From positions 1 through 41,805 of the forward strand of contig DASZUS010000006.1 in assembly GCA_035547515.1 (NCBI GenBank): a DNA stretch of 41,805 nt, given 5' to 3'. A program made the position numbers and the translations under genes. Source of the stretch: DASZTV01 sp035547515 (GTDB lineage: Bacteria > Actinomycetota > Actinomycetes > JAFAQI01). Positions within the stretch are counted from its first letter, which is position 1. Each line of letters opens with the position of its first letter. The notes beneath the pieces were generated by a model, which ran no database searches, was not told the DNA's origin, and saw only the letters and a program-made list of their open reading frames with translations. Shown piece after piece: positions 1 through 8,134 of this stretch.

Positions 1-913
1 TGGGGACCAGGCGCATCGCGGTGTCGGCGACGCCCCACATGACGGCGACCAGCAACGGAGTGCCGACGAGCCAGGTCTGGCGCCGTCCCCACCGCGTCCA
101 GGACCACACAACCGCGACGGCCGCGAGCAGCAAACCCTGCAGCCAGAGGATGAGGTACGGCCAGACGCCGGGGTCGTCGTTGCCGGGCAGCTCCGAGGCC
201 GGTACGGCGAGCGGCCGCCCGGGCGGAGCGGCCACGGGCGCGCCGGCGAGCTTGGCGTCGACGTAGAGCAGGTGCTCGGGTGCGAGCGCGCTGAGCCAAC
301 CGGATCCCGTCGCGGACACAAGCGTCAGCAGTGCTCCTCCGGCCGGCACCTCCGGCGGTGCGGAGCTCGTCGCGCGATGGTCGATCACCGTGAAGTGGAA
401 CGTGCCCTGCGCGGTCGTGACGGTGATCGGATCCCCGATCGCCAACCGATCGATACGGCGAAACGGCGAACCGGCCGTCACGCTCTTGCCGATCAGCACG
501 GACTGGCCGTACTGGCCCGGCAGCGCCGAGTCGCGCAGGAGTCCTGGTCCGGCGAGCAGATCAGCAGAGGACGTGCCTTCGACGACGACATCGCGATCGA
601 TGCCGGCATCGGGTGCGCTGATCAGCGCGACCGGCGTACCCGGTGAGATCACGCCGCCAACCGGCGGTGCGATCTCACTCGACGGCGAGAGCAGGCCGCG
701 CAGCTTGGCATACAGCTGGTGCTGGCTTCGCTGCTCCTGCAAGGCACTGAGCCCGACCGCGTAGACCGCGAGGAACACCATCAGCACTGTGAACACGAGC
801 GACACGGCGAGCGAGATCCGCAGCCAGCCCGGCACCGACGCTGCCGTCGCATCGGGCTGGACAGCGGGCGGGGGGCCGGCGGGCGTCGCTGCTGGTGCCT
901 CGGTGAGCGTCAC
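1..913 (-). CDS. Sortase-fold membrane protein lacking the catalytic triad (3' end outside window)
   Basis: The first 304 codons are visible and the frame runs off the left edge. The GTG start at 913 overlaps the upstream stop as GTGA, so the gene is translationally coupled as the last visible gene of the pst-like operon. Membrane segments lie at about residues 32-54, 252-272 and 281-297. Between them is a recognisable class E/F sortase core: LPGQYGQSVLIG (131-142), the F-x-R-I-D-x-L-x-x-G-D stretch (151-161) and ALLTLVS (194-200). In active sortases the His follows the 'VIAG' strand; here it is Lys143 (IGKSVTAG). The 'TLTTC' Cys is Ala201 (TLVSATG). The Arg of the last strand is absent (HLLYVDAKL). 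The fold call is confident. Loss of transpeptidase activity is inferred from the missing residues. No LPXTG-like signal was found in the neighbouring anchored proteins, so a structural or binding role is more likely. Confidence 0.75.
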   Translation of the reverse strand, partial: MTLTEAPAATPAGPPPAVQPDATAASVPGWLRISLAVSLVFTVLMVFLAVYAVGLSALQEQRSQHQLYAKLRGLLSPSSEIAPPVGGVISPGTPVALISAPDAGIDRDVVVEGTSSADLLAGPGLLRDSALPGQYGQSVLIGKSVTAGSPFRRIDRLAIGDPITVTTAQGTFHFTVIDHRATSSAPPEVPAGGALLTLVSATGSGWLSALAPEHLLYVDAKLAGAPVAAPPGRPLAVPASELPGNDDPGVWPYLILWLQGLLLAAVAVVWSWTRWGRRQTWLVGTPLLVAVMWGVADTAMRLVP

Positions 914-3555
914 CAGCGACCCCGCCGCCGGCCGAGGAGGTAGATCGCGGGGGCTGCCGAGCCGCCGGCTACCGCAAGCAGGATCACGATGGCGACGATC
1001 GCGGCGCCATCGCCGATGCTGCGGCGGACCGCGCGGCCGATCGAAGCGAGTACGGCGGGCGGCCCGGCGATCACCGGCGCCGGCTGCGGCTCGGTCGTGG
1101 TGGAACCCGAAGCCGGTGGCACGACCGCAGGGGGGACCGCCGTCGCGGAGCTTCCATCGCCCGCCGGTGACGGCGACGTGTGACCGCCCGCGTGCCCGGC
1201 GTGGTGGGACCCACCCGTCCGCGCGTGCGGCGCCGCGTTGCCGGTCAATGACGGCACCTTGCCGTTCTGTGCTGCGACATCGGCGGCAGCCGCATACGTG
1301 TAGCCGGCAAGATCGCTGAGGCCGTTGGCCTTGGTCAGCGGGAGATAGCCGGCGGGCAGCTGCCCGACACCGCGACCGGGCTGCTGTCCCGTCGTGGCGA
1401 GGTAGCGCAGCAGGGTCGCGTAGTCGTGCGCGTCCTGTGCGGGCAGCCCCTTCGTGGGGATCGAGGCGTAGACCACCATCGTGCCCGGGTAGGCGTCCGC
1501 CGCCGACTTCGACGACTCGAACGTCGCGTACGGCACGTCCCAGAAGCCGCCTGCCTTGTCCGGTGTGAGCAGCTTCGCCGCGGCCTGCAGCGAGTCGTCG
1601 GAGGGCGCCACGAAGTGGTCGGCGCTGGTCTGCAAGGCGGCGGTCTGCAGCTGGTAGCGGTCGGCGTCGGCGATCGAGGTGATCCCGATCATGAACCGGT
1701 AGCCGGCGGTCTGCCGGCCGGCCGCGACGAGCTTCTCGCCGACCGTCGTACCGTCGATCTGCGAGCACGTCGTCGTCGACTGCGCCACCGAGAACTGCAA
1801 CGCCTCGCTGATCTCCTCGAGACGCGCCAGCGGCGCGGCCACCAGCGGCAGGAACGGCACCGGCGAGTTCTTCAGGCAGTCGTTGCGATCGGACTGGTAG
1901 TACTCGGTCGGCTCGAAGTCCGACAGCAGCGGCCACTTGTCGACGGGCAGCTTGATGCCCTTGTACGCCGGGTTGACCACCATGCCCCACTGGTCCGGGG
2001 TCCCGTCCAGCCAGGCCCGCGCGGTGGGGTCGTCGTTGATGTACGTCGTCAGAGCCGTGATCACGTCGGAGTCGCTCGACAGTGCAAGCAAGGCGGACGC
2101 CGCCTCGCTGGCGTCGACACCGTGAGTGATCCCAGGGTTGAGCTGCTGGAACTCCGGGTCGAGCGTGATGTTCAGCGGGTTGTTGGCGAGTGCCGGGTCC
2201 TCTTCCTGGACGGGCAGGTCCGCCGGATAGGACTCGGTCAGCAGCTTTGCCAGCAGCAGCGGCGTCAGCCGCAGGTCGGTGTAGGGCTGGCCGTTCGCGC
2301 CGTCGATCGCGTAGCCGATCGCAAAGCCGGACAGAGCGACCGGCGCGTTCGCCACCGGCTTTCCGTAGCCGTGCGCCGGAGGATCGCTGACGAACGCCGC
2401 CTCCGCCCCGCCGGTGGTGAGCAGGTTCACGGCCTCGGGCTCACCCGTCTGCACGTGGGTGAACTTGAACAGCTTGTGGTTCAGGCAGAAGTGCGGGGCC
2501 CACTGATCCGTCGCCTGGATCAGCAGCTCCGACCCGTAGACGTCCACGTCGTTGCTCGAGTTGACGACGTCGCAGGCGTTGGACGGTACGGCGAACGACA
2601 GCGGCACGGTAATCCGGTTGCGCCAGTTCGACGCGCTCCACCACAGGCTGCCGCTGACCGCCAGATCGTCGCGGCCCTGTGGCGGGTTCGGCGCGAGCTG
2701 CCCCGGGCTGAAGGCGCCCTTTGCCTCGCACGCCGCGACATCGGATGCCGACGCAGCCTTCGGCGCGGCGCAGCTGATCCCCATCACCGGCACCGCGACC
2801 AGCGAGCACGCGACGAGCTGGGTGCAGCCGAGGGACGCGTTCTCCGCCGACGTCCACACATCGAAGCTCGCGGTGCCCTTGCCGTTGGTCCCGGTGACGC
2901 CGAACGTCTCGTTGCTCGGCAGCGCCGAGCCGCCGACCGACTGCGACTCCGGCGGCTGACCGGCGCAGCCGGCGGGCCCGCCGTCGTACACGTGGCCGTT
3001 CGCCGCCACGAACGGCACCCAGTGCTGCGTCGGCGCGGGCAGGTACGCACACGCCTTCGGCAGCTTCTTGGGGGCGCCGTAGACCTGGGCGTCCTCTGCC
3101 TTCGTGTTGTAGGCGTCGAGCCGGTACGGCGGGTACGGCGTCTGCAGGCTGTCCTGGTAGCGCTCGCTCCAGTCCTGGGTCCAGCAGGTCTGCGGCGTGA
3201 CCCGGCTCGGCGTACCCCGGCACTCCAGCAGGACGAACGGGTACTCCTCCTGCTGGGCGTCGATCGAGTTCTGGTCCGCGACGATCCCACCCGTCGGGTG
3301 CGCTCCCGACCATGAGACGCCAATCTCTTGACGCCCTTCGAGATCGGTCGTGTCATCGACGTGCAGCGTCACGGTCCGCTTGTCGACGACCTGCTTCTTG
3401 CCGTTGACGAGCTCGGTGCGGGTGATCGTCTCTGACTTGGTGAAGCCGCTCGAGTGGGATGCCGCGGCCACCGGCTGCGTTGTAGCGACCGACGCGGCCC
3501 CGCTCACCAGCAGCGCCGCGGCGCACGCGGACACCGCTCGCCGGGCGCGGTTCAC
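910..3555 (-). CDS. Large membrane-anchored surface protein with PstS-like segment
   Basis: 881 residues. The GTG start at 3555 overlaps the stop of the upstream pstS as GTGA; the open frame extends further upstream but only as a shadow of pstS. It has an N-terminal signal peptide (about residues 1-34, ending near AAAS), a long extracellular region with many Cys and aromatic residues, a Ser/Pro/Thr/His-rich stalk (about 770-840) and one C-terminal transmembrane helix followed by RRRGRW. In the middle (about 310-480) there are traces of a phosphate-binding-protein fold: a GGAEAAFVSDPP stretch and LTPLLLAKLLTESY, which resembles the 'LSxxTLAKIFTGxI' helix of PstS, followed later by LNPGI. I know no family name for the whole protein. 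Its place between pstS and the sortase-fold gene suggests it works with the transporter at the cell surface; this is inference. Confidence 0.8.
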   Translation of the reverse strand: MNRARRAVSACAAALLVSGAASVATTQPVAAASHSSGFTKSETITRTELVNGKKQVVDKRTVTLHVDDTTDLEGRQEIGVSWSGAHPTGGIVADQNSIDAQQEEYPFVLLECRGTPSRVTPQTCWTQDWSERYQDSLQTPYPPYRLDAYNTKAEDAQVYGAPKKLPKACAYLPAPTQHWVPFVAANGHVYDGGPAGCAGQPPESQSVGGSALPSNETFGVTGTNGKGTASFDVWTSAENASLGCTQLVACSLVAVPVMGISCAAPKAASASDVAACEAKGAFSPGQLAPNPPQGRDDLAVSGSLWWSASNWRNRITVPLSFAVPSNACDVVNSSNDVDVYGSELLIQATDQWAPHFCLNHKLFKFTHVQTGEPEAVNLLTTGGAEAAFVSDPPAHGYGKPVANAPVALSGFAIGYAIDGANGQPYTDLRLTPLLLAKLLTESYPADLPVQEEDPALANNPLNITLDPEFQQLNPGITHGVDASEAASALLALSSDSDVITALTTYINDDPTARAWLDGTPDQWGMVVNPAYKGIKLPVDKWPLLSDFEPTEYYQSDRNDCLKNSPVPFLPLVAAPLARLEEISEALQFSVAQSTTTCSQIDGTTVGEKLVAAGRQTAGYRFMIGITSIADADRYQLQTAALQTSADHFVAPSDDSLQAAAKLLTPDKAGGFWDVPYATFESSKSAADAYPGTMVVYASIPTKGLPAQDAHDYATLLRYLATTGQQPGRGVGQLPAGYLPLTKANGLSDLAGYTYAAAADVAAQNGKVPSLTGNAAPHARTGGSHHAGHAGGHTSPSPAGDGSSATAVPPAVVPPASGSTTTEPQPAPVIAGPPAVLASIGRAVRRSIGDGAAIVAIVILLAVAGGSAAPAIYLLGRRRGRW

Positions 3556-5213
3556 TCGAGCTCTCGCCGTCGTGTCATCCGCACCCCCATGACGGCAGGT
3601 ACGACGAGGACGAGCAGTAGGACCAGCGCCGCGAGCGGGCCGAGGATCGAGGTGAGGTGGCCGCTGCGGTAGCCCGCCAGGTCCGCAGGCACCGTGGTCG
3701 GCTGGTCGGCGACGCCTGACACCTCGCCGCCCGTCGCCGCTGCGGTGCCCGCGCCCGTCCCGCCGGTGGTGACGACGCCGGCCCCGGTGGTCACGGCGGA
3801 CCCGCCTCCCGACGGTGCAGACGCCGCCCCGCCGCCGCTCGTCGCCGGGGATCCGGCGGGGCTCGAGCCGCCCTTCGACGTGCCCTTCGACGCGCCGCCA
3901 GGGTTGTTGGACGTCTCGGTGTTGGTGGCGGTCACCCCGTCCGCGCACGGTCCGGCGCCGGTCTTGTCGCAGGCGGGCGGCAACGGCGCGATCTTCGCCA
4001 GGTAGTTCTCGCTGGGGTGGCCGGCGACGAACGTCGGGTTGTTGCAGGTCGTGACATTGCGCTCGGTCAGGTCCAGCGAGGGGTCGGCCTGCTTGAGCTT
4101 CTGCAGCTGCCCGAACCCGGCCTCGACCAGGTTGACCGGCAGTGGCGAGTACCCGATCGGTCCGATCTCGTGCTGTCCCTGGCAGATCGCGTAGTAGGTG
4201 AAGTCCGCGATGGTCTGCCGTTTCGCAGGGGTGATCTTCGACTCGGGCGAGGGGTACTTGCCGGTCGGCTCGATCTCGTAGACGTACGACGACAGGGGAT
4301 AGGTACGCGGGTCGGGGTCGACGTAGACGTTGGTCAGCGTCTGGAGGAGATAGTCGGGCGAGCTCTTGTCCATGTTGATCTGCGCCTTCTCCAGCGAGAC
4401 GGCGACGTTGTACTGGGTCGGCAGGGTGAAGTAGCCCGCCTTGTTCTCGAGCTTCGCCACCGGATAGTTCTGGCTCAGGGCGTAGGAGTACTCGACGTAC
4501 CCGATCGCGCCGTTGGCCTCCGAGGACGACACGTAGTTCATCGCCCCGTCCGAACCGTTCTGCGCGATCTGGTTCCCCGACCGGGGGAAGTACTCGGTGG
4601 GTCCCTGGGTCCAGATGCTCGGGTAGTCGGTGGCGAAGTACTTCGTGAGCTGCCACGTCGCGCCGGAGCCCTCGGACTGTACGACCGGGATGATCGGCAG
4701 CGACGGCAGAGCGTGGCCGTTGTTGTCCTTGGTGATCGCCGGGTCGTCCCAGTTCGTGATGCGGTTCGTGAAGATCTTCGCCAACGTCTCGCCGGAGAGC
4801 CGGAGGTTGCGTACCTGCTGTCCCTGCACCTTGATCTGATACGGGAAGGCGGTGCCGCCGGCCGCGATCGGCAGGTAGGCGTAGTCCCGTCCCTGGCTGG
4901 TGTCGGACACACCGGTCAACGGGTCCCTGCCCTGGTAACCGAGCGAGGTGACGGCGAAGTCCGAGGTCTTGTTGGCGAAGTCCTGCCGGCCCGCCGCGTC
5001 CCCGCCAGGGTTGTAGACGACCTGGATGCCTTGCTGCTGCACGTCGGCAACCCACTGGTTCACTGCGTTGGCGGCCCAGCTCGACCCCGATCCCTGGATC
5101 AGGGTGTGGCTGTCCGCCGCGCTCGCCGGCCCTGCCGCGCCGAGGACTGCAGGTCCGGCAACCGCAACGGCTGCCGCCAGCAGCACGGCGATCCGGGTAC
5201 GACGGAGGTTCAT
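3552..5213 (-). CDS. pstS: Membrane-anchored phosphate ABC transporter substrate-binding protein, PstS family
   Basis: 553 residues, longer than usual PstS (about 320-380) because of a C-terminal Gly/Ser/Ala/Thr-rich stalk (about 430-510) and a transmembrane helix ending in MTRRRELE. A signal peptide of about 33 residues lacks a lipobox, so anchoring is by the C-terminus rather than by lipid. PstS hallmarks are IQGSGSSWAANAV (39-51), LRLSGETLAKIFTNRITNW (137-155) and QSEGSGATW (179-187). The usual phosphate ligands in 'RxDGSGT' are changed to Q179, E181 and A185, and the 'ASDAPL' motif reads VTSLGY, so the ligand or affinity may differ from orthophosphate. The ATG at 5213 shares one base with the pstA stop (TGATG). 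The following gene overlaps by 4 nt. Confidence 0.85.
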   Translation of the reverse strand: MNLRRTRIAVLLAAAVAVAGPAVLGAAGPASAADSHTLIQGSGSSWAANAVNQWVADVQQQGIQVVYNPGGDAAGRQDFANKTSDFAVTSLGYQGRDPLTGVSDTSQGRDYAYLPIAAGGTAFPYQIKVQGQQVRNLRLSGETLAKIFTNRITNWDDPAITKDNNGHALPSLPIIPVVQSEGSGATWQLTKYFATDYPSIWTQGPTEYFPRSGNQIAQNGSDGAMNYVSSSEANGAIGYVEYSYALSQNYPVAKLENKAGYFTLPTQYNVAVSLEKAQINMDKSSPDYLLQTLTNVYVDPDPRTYPLSSYVYEIEPTGKYPSPESKITPAKRQTIADFTYYAICQGQHEIGPIGYSPLPVNLVEAGFGQLQKLKQADPSLDLTERNVTTCNNPTFVAGHPSENYLAKIAPLPPACDKTGAGPCADGVTATNTETSNNPGGASKGTSKGGSSPAGSPATSGGGAASAPSGGGSAVTTGAGVVTTGGTGAGTAAATGGEVSGVADQPTTVPADLAGYRSGHLTSILGPLAALVLLLVLVVPAVMGVRMTRRRELE

Positions 5214-6256
5214 CAGCGGGCCTTCCGGTCGCGCGAGAGCAGGCGGGTCGCCACGAAGAGCACCAGAACCAACGTCAGCAGGACGCTTGCGGCACCGAAG
5301 GCGCGGGTGATCGCGGTCGGCTCATGGGTGGCATAGGAGGTGTAGATGAACAGTGGCAACGAGTTCATCGGGTTCTTGGTCGGGTTCACCTCGACGAACG
5401 TCGAGGCGCCCGAGGTGATCAGGACGACGGCGGTCTCCCCGACGCCGCGCGCGACGCCGAGGATCGTCGCGGTCGCGAGGCCCGCCCGCGCGCTGGGCAG
5501 GACGACCTTCCAGACGGTCCGCCACTGCGCCGCGCCGAGCGCGAGGCTCGCTTCCCGCAGACCTGCCGGCACGACGCGCAGCGCCACCTCGGCCGCGCGG
5601 GCGATGATCGGCACCATCGTGACCGCCATCGCGATCGACGCTGCAAGACCTGATTTCGGCAGTCCGACGTCGACGATCAGCACGACGTAGACGAACAGGC
5701 CCGCGAGGATCTCCGGCAGCGCCGTCATCGCTTCCACGACGGTACGTACCGGCCGGGCGAACCGGCCGCCGACCTCGGACATGTAGACGGCGGTGCCGAT
5801 CCCGAAGGGGACCGCGATGATCACCGCGATCCCGACTTCGATGACGCTGCCGATGATCGCGTGCGAGATGCCGCCTTGCGACAGCGGCGCGGTGGGCGCG
5901 ATGCCGGCCATCGAGTGGATGAAGAAGCCGAGGTGGCTGTAGGCGTTCCACCCCTTCGCGAACGTGTAGACGATCGTGCTGCCGAGCGCGAAGACGACCA
6001 CGCCGGCCGCGGTCCACAGCGTCGCGGAGACCAGTCGCTCAGTGACGATCGGACGCGGATTGTTCAGCGCGACCAGGCCGGCATAAAGCAGCAGGAAGGC
6101 CGCGAACCACGACACGAGGAACCCGAGCGTGCCGCTGCCGTCGAGCAGATGCTCGAAGACCACGAGGGTGAAGCACAGCGATCCCACGACGGCACCGCCG
6201 GCTGACATCCAGTCGTCGAACGTGTGGGTGCGCACCAGGCGCTTCGGGCGCGCCAT
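5213..6256 (-). CDS. pstA: Phosphate ABC transporter permease PstA
   Basis: 347 residues, slightly longer than typical PstA (about 290) because of an extra N-terminal region with about two additional membrane helices (residues 17-62). The binding-protein-dependent permease domain follows, with about six helices. Seen motifs are GIGTAVYMSEVGGRFARPV, a TALPEILAGLFVYV helix, and the EAA loop EASLALGAAQWRTVWKVVLP, which contacts PstB. It forms the membrane channel with PstC. The gene starts one base after the pstC stop and shares a base with the next start, so it is tightly coupled in the operon. Assignment to PstA rather than PstC rests on the 'GIxxAVYxxE' motif and on gene order. Confidence 0.92.
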   Translation of the reverse strand: MARPKRLVRTHTFDDWMSAGGAVVGSLCFTLVVFEHLLDGSGTLGFLVSWFAAFLLLYAGLVALNNPRPIVTERLVSATLWTAAGVVVFALGSTIVYTFAKGWNAYSHLGFFIHSMAGIAPTAPLSQGGISHAIIGSVIEVGIAVIIAVPFGIGTAVYMSEVGGRFARPVRTVVEAMTALPEILAGLFVYVVLIVDVGLPKSGLAASIAMAVTMVPIIARAAEVALRVVPAGLREASLALGAAQWRTVWKVVLPSARAGLATATILGVARGVGETAVVLITSGASTFVEVNPTKNPMNSLPLFIYTSYATHEPTAITRAFGAASVLLTLVLVLFVATRLLSRDRKAR

Positions 6257-6257
6257 C

Positions 6258-7292
6258 TCAGATGTCCGTGCCGGCGCCGCTGCGACTGCGGGCGATGATC
6301 GTGGCTGCCACGGTGTTGACGGCGAGGGTCATGAGGAACAGCACGAAGCCCGCCGCGAGCAAGGCCGTCAGCTGGGCCTTCGTCGCGCTGCCGAAGTTGC
6401 CGGCGATCAGCGCCGAGGTGGTCTGCGTGCCGGCCTCGAGGATGCGTGGCTTGATCTCGTACGCGGGCGAGATGATGATCAGCACCGCGGCGGTCTCGCC
6501 GAGGGCGCGGCCGAGCGCCAGCATCGAGCCGCCGATGATCCCGCCCTTGCCGAACGGCAGCACCACCTTGCGCGCCACGCCCCACCGCGTGGCGCCGAGT
6601 GCCATCGCCGCCTCGCGCTCGCCGGCCGGCGCCTGGTCGAAGACCGCGCGAATCACCGCACAGGCGAGGGGGATCGCCATCATCGATACGGCGAGCCCGG
6701 CGATGAACGCCGAGCTCGTGTAGCGCGACTGCTGCCATACGGCTGCGTTGGGGTCGGTGTCGACGTGGAAGAGCGGGAACCAGCCGAAGTGCTGGCTGAG
6801 CCACCGCGACAGGTTGATGGCGTGCGGCTGCAGCAGGAAGAAGCCCCACAGCCCGTAGATGATGCTCGGTACGGCGGCCATCAGATCGATGGCAGAGATC
6901 AGCCAGGACTTCAGCCGGCGCGGGGCGTAGTCGGTGATGAACAACGCGAACATCACCGCGAGCGGGAACGCGACTGCCATCGCGACCAGTGCCACCTCGA
7001 TCGTCCCGACCAGCACCGCCGCGATCCCGATCTTGTCGATCTCCGGGTCCCACTGCGTCGTGGTCAGGAAGTGCAGGCCGTAGTGATGCAGGGTCGGGAT
7101 GCCCTGGTAGCCGAGGAACACCGCGATCGCGCCGGTGACGACGAGCACCGAGAGGCCTATGGCGCGGGCGCCCGCGAAGAAGTACCTGTCAGACCGCTCG
7201 TGCCCAGGGTCGAGCTGGCGAGGTTGCTTGCCACTGGCGGTCAGCGCTCCGCTGCCTGGGCTTGCTGGTGGGGCAGGCAGCGCCGTCGTCAT
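6258..7292 (-). CDS. pstC: Phosphate ABC transporter permease PstC
   Basis: 344 residues. The ATG at 7292 overlaps the pstB stop as ATGA; the longer open frame upstream is only a shadow of pstB. The protein has a short Pro/Ala-rich cytoplasmic N-terminus, a first helix (about 45-65), and then the permease domain with IDLMAAVPSIIYGLWGFF, typical of PstC. The EAA loop is EAAMALGATRWGVARKVVLP, followed by GRALGETAAVLIIIS. PstC and PstA together form the phosphate channel energised by PstB. Gene order B-C-A-S is reversed relative to the common S-C-A-B arrangement. Nothing in the helices suggests loss of function. Confidence 0.93.
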   Translation of the reverse strand: MTTALPAPPASPGSGALTASGKQPRQLDPGHERSDRYFFAGARAIGLSVLVVTGAIAVFLGYQGIPTLHHYGLHFLTTTQWDPEIDKIGIAAVLVGTIEVALVAMAVAFPLAVMFALFITDYAPRRLKSWLISAIDLMAAVPSIIYGLWGFFLLQPHAINLSRWLSQHFGWFPLFHVDTDPNAAVWQQSRYTSSAFIAGLAVSMMAIPLACAVIRAVFDQAPAGEREAAMALGATRWGVARKVVLPFGKGGIIGGSMLALGRALGETAAVLIIISPAYEIKPRILEAGTQTTSALIAGNFGSATKAQLTALLAAGFVLFLMTLAVNTVAATIIARSRSGAGTDI

Positions 7293-8134
7293 CCGAACCG
7301 GCCGTTGACGTAGTCGGCCGTTCGCGGGTCGACCGGGTCGCCGAACAGCCGCGCCGTTGGCCCGGCCTCCACGATGCCCCCCGGCGTTCCCTGCTCGGCA
7401 AGGAAGAAGGCGGCCTGCTGCGACACCCGTGCGGCCTGATGCATGTTGTGAGTGACGATCACGATCGTCACGTCGCGGCGCAGCTCCTCGATGGTCTCCT
7501 CGATCCGCCGGGTCGAGGTGGGGTCTAGCGCGGAGCACGGCTCGTCCATGAGCAGCACTGCCGGACGCACCGCGAGCGCCCGGGCAATGCAGAGCCGCTG
7601 CTGCTGGCCGCCGGACAGCGCCCCGCCGGGATCGTCGAGGCGGTCCTTGACCTCCGCCCACAGCCCGGCGCGAACCAGCGAGGTCTCGATCAGCTCGGCT
7701 CGCTCGTCACGCCCGACCTTGCGCCCGGTGAGGCTCAACCCCGCGAGCACGTTGTCCGCGATGGACATGGCGGGAAACGGGTTCGGCTTCTGAAACACCA
7801 TCCCGATCCGCTTGCGGGTATCGGTTACCCGCCGGCCGGGAGCGTAGATGTCCGCGCCGTCGAGGTGGACCTCGCCGGCCAGCGCGGCGCCCGGAATGGC
7901 CTCGTGCATCCGGTTGAGGATGCGAAGGAAGGTCGACTTGCCGCAGCCGGACGGCCCGATGAGCGCGGTCACCGTCGCCGCCGGCATGCTCAGCGAAACG
8001 TCCTCGAGGACGAGGTTGTCGCCGAACCACGCCGACACCTCGACGGCGTCGAGCCGGGATGGCGAGAGAGCTCCCGCCGAGCGCGGGGCGGGCACCGTTG
8101 GGGGTGCGACGGGCGCGTCGGCGGTCAAGGTCAC
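7289..8134 (-). CDS. pstB: Phosphate ABC transporter ATPase PstB
   Basis: 281 residues. The GTG start at 8134 overlaps the previous stop as GTGA. Walker A is GPSGCGKS (60-67), the Q-loop carries the PstB-typical QKPNPFP (115-121), the signature is LSGGQQQR (173-180), Walker B is VLLMDEP (193-199) and the H-loop histidine is H229. All catalytic residues are present, so this is a working ATPase. The KPNPFP motif and the conserved ending with TADYVNGRFG separate it from other ABC ATPases. It hydrolyses ATP on the cytoplasmic face of the PstC-PstA channel. A long N-terminal extension of about 28 Pro/Ala-rich residues is unusual for PstB but may be a start-choice effect. Confidence 0.95.
   Translation of the reverse strand: MTLTADAPVAPPTVPAPRSAGALSPSRLDAVEVSAWFGDNLVLEDVSLSMPAATVTALIGPSGCGKSTFLRILNRMHEAIPGAALAGEVHLDGADIYAPGRRVTDTRKRIGMVFQKPNPFPAMSIADNVLAGLSLTGRKVGRDERAELIETSLVRAGLWAEVKDRLDDPGGALSGGQQQRLCIARALAVRPAVLLMDEPCSALDPTSTRRIEETIEELRRDVTIVIVTHNMHQAARVSQQAAFFLAEQGTPGGIVEAGPTARLFGDPVDPRTADYVNGRFG

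Noticed and set aside
1426..3315. 629-codon open frame on the plus strand
   Set aside because: It lies antisense to the 881-residue surface protein, is Arg/Val/Gly/Gln-rich with no domain, and reflects the high GC content.
3556..5055. Upstream extension of the 881-residue protein's frame to 5055
   Set aside because: It overlaps pstS completely in another frame; the signal peptide and GTGA overlap place the start at 3555.
1..5213. LPXTG-type sorting signals in the anchored proteins
   Set aside because: No LPXTG or LAXTG precedes any of the C-terminal helices; ARTG in the 881-residue protein is far from the helix.
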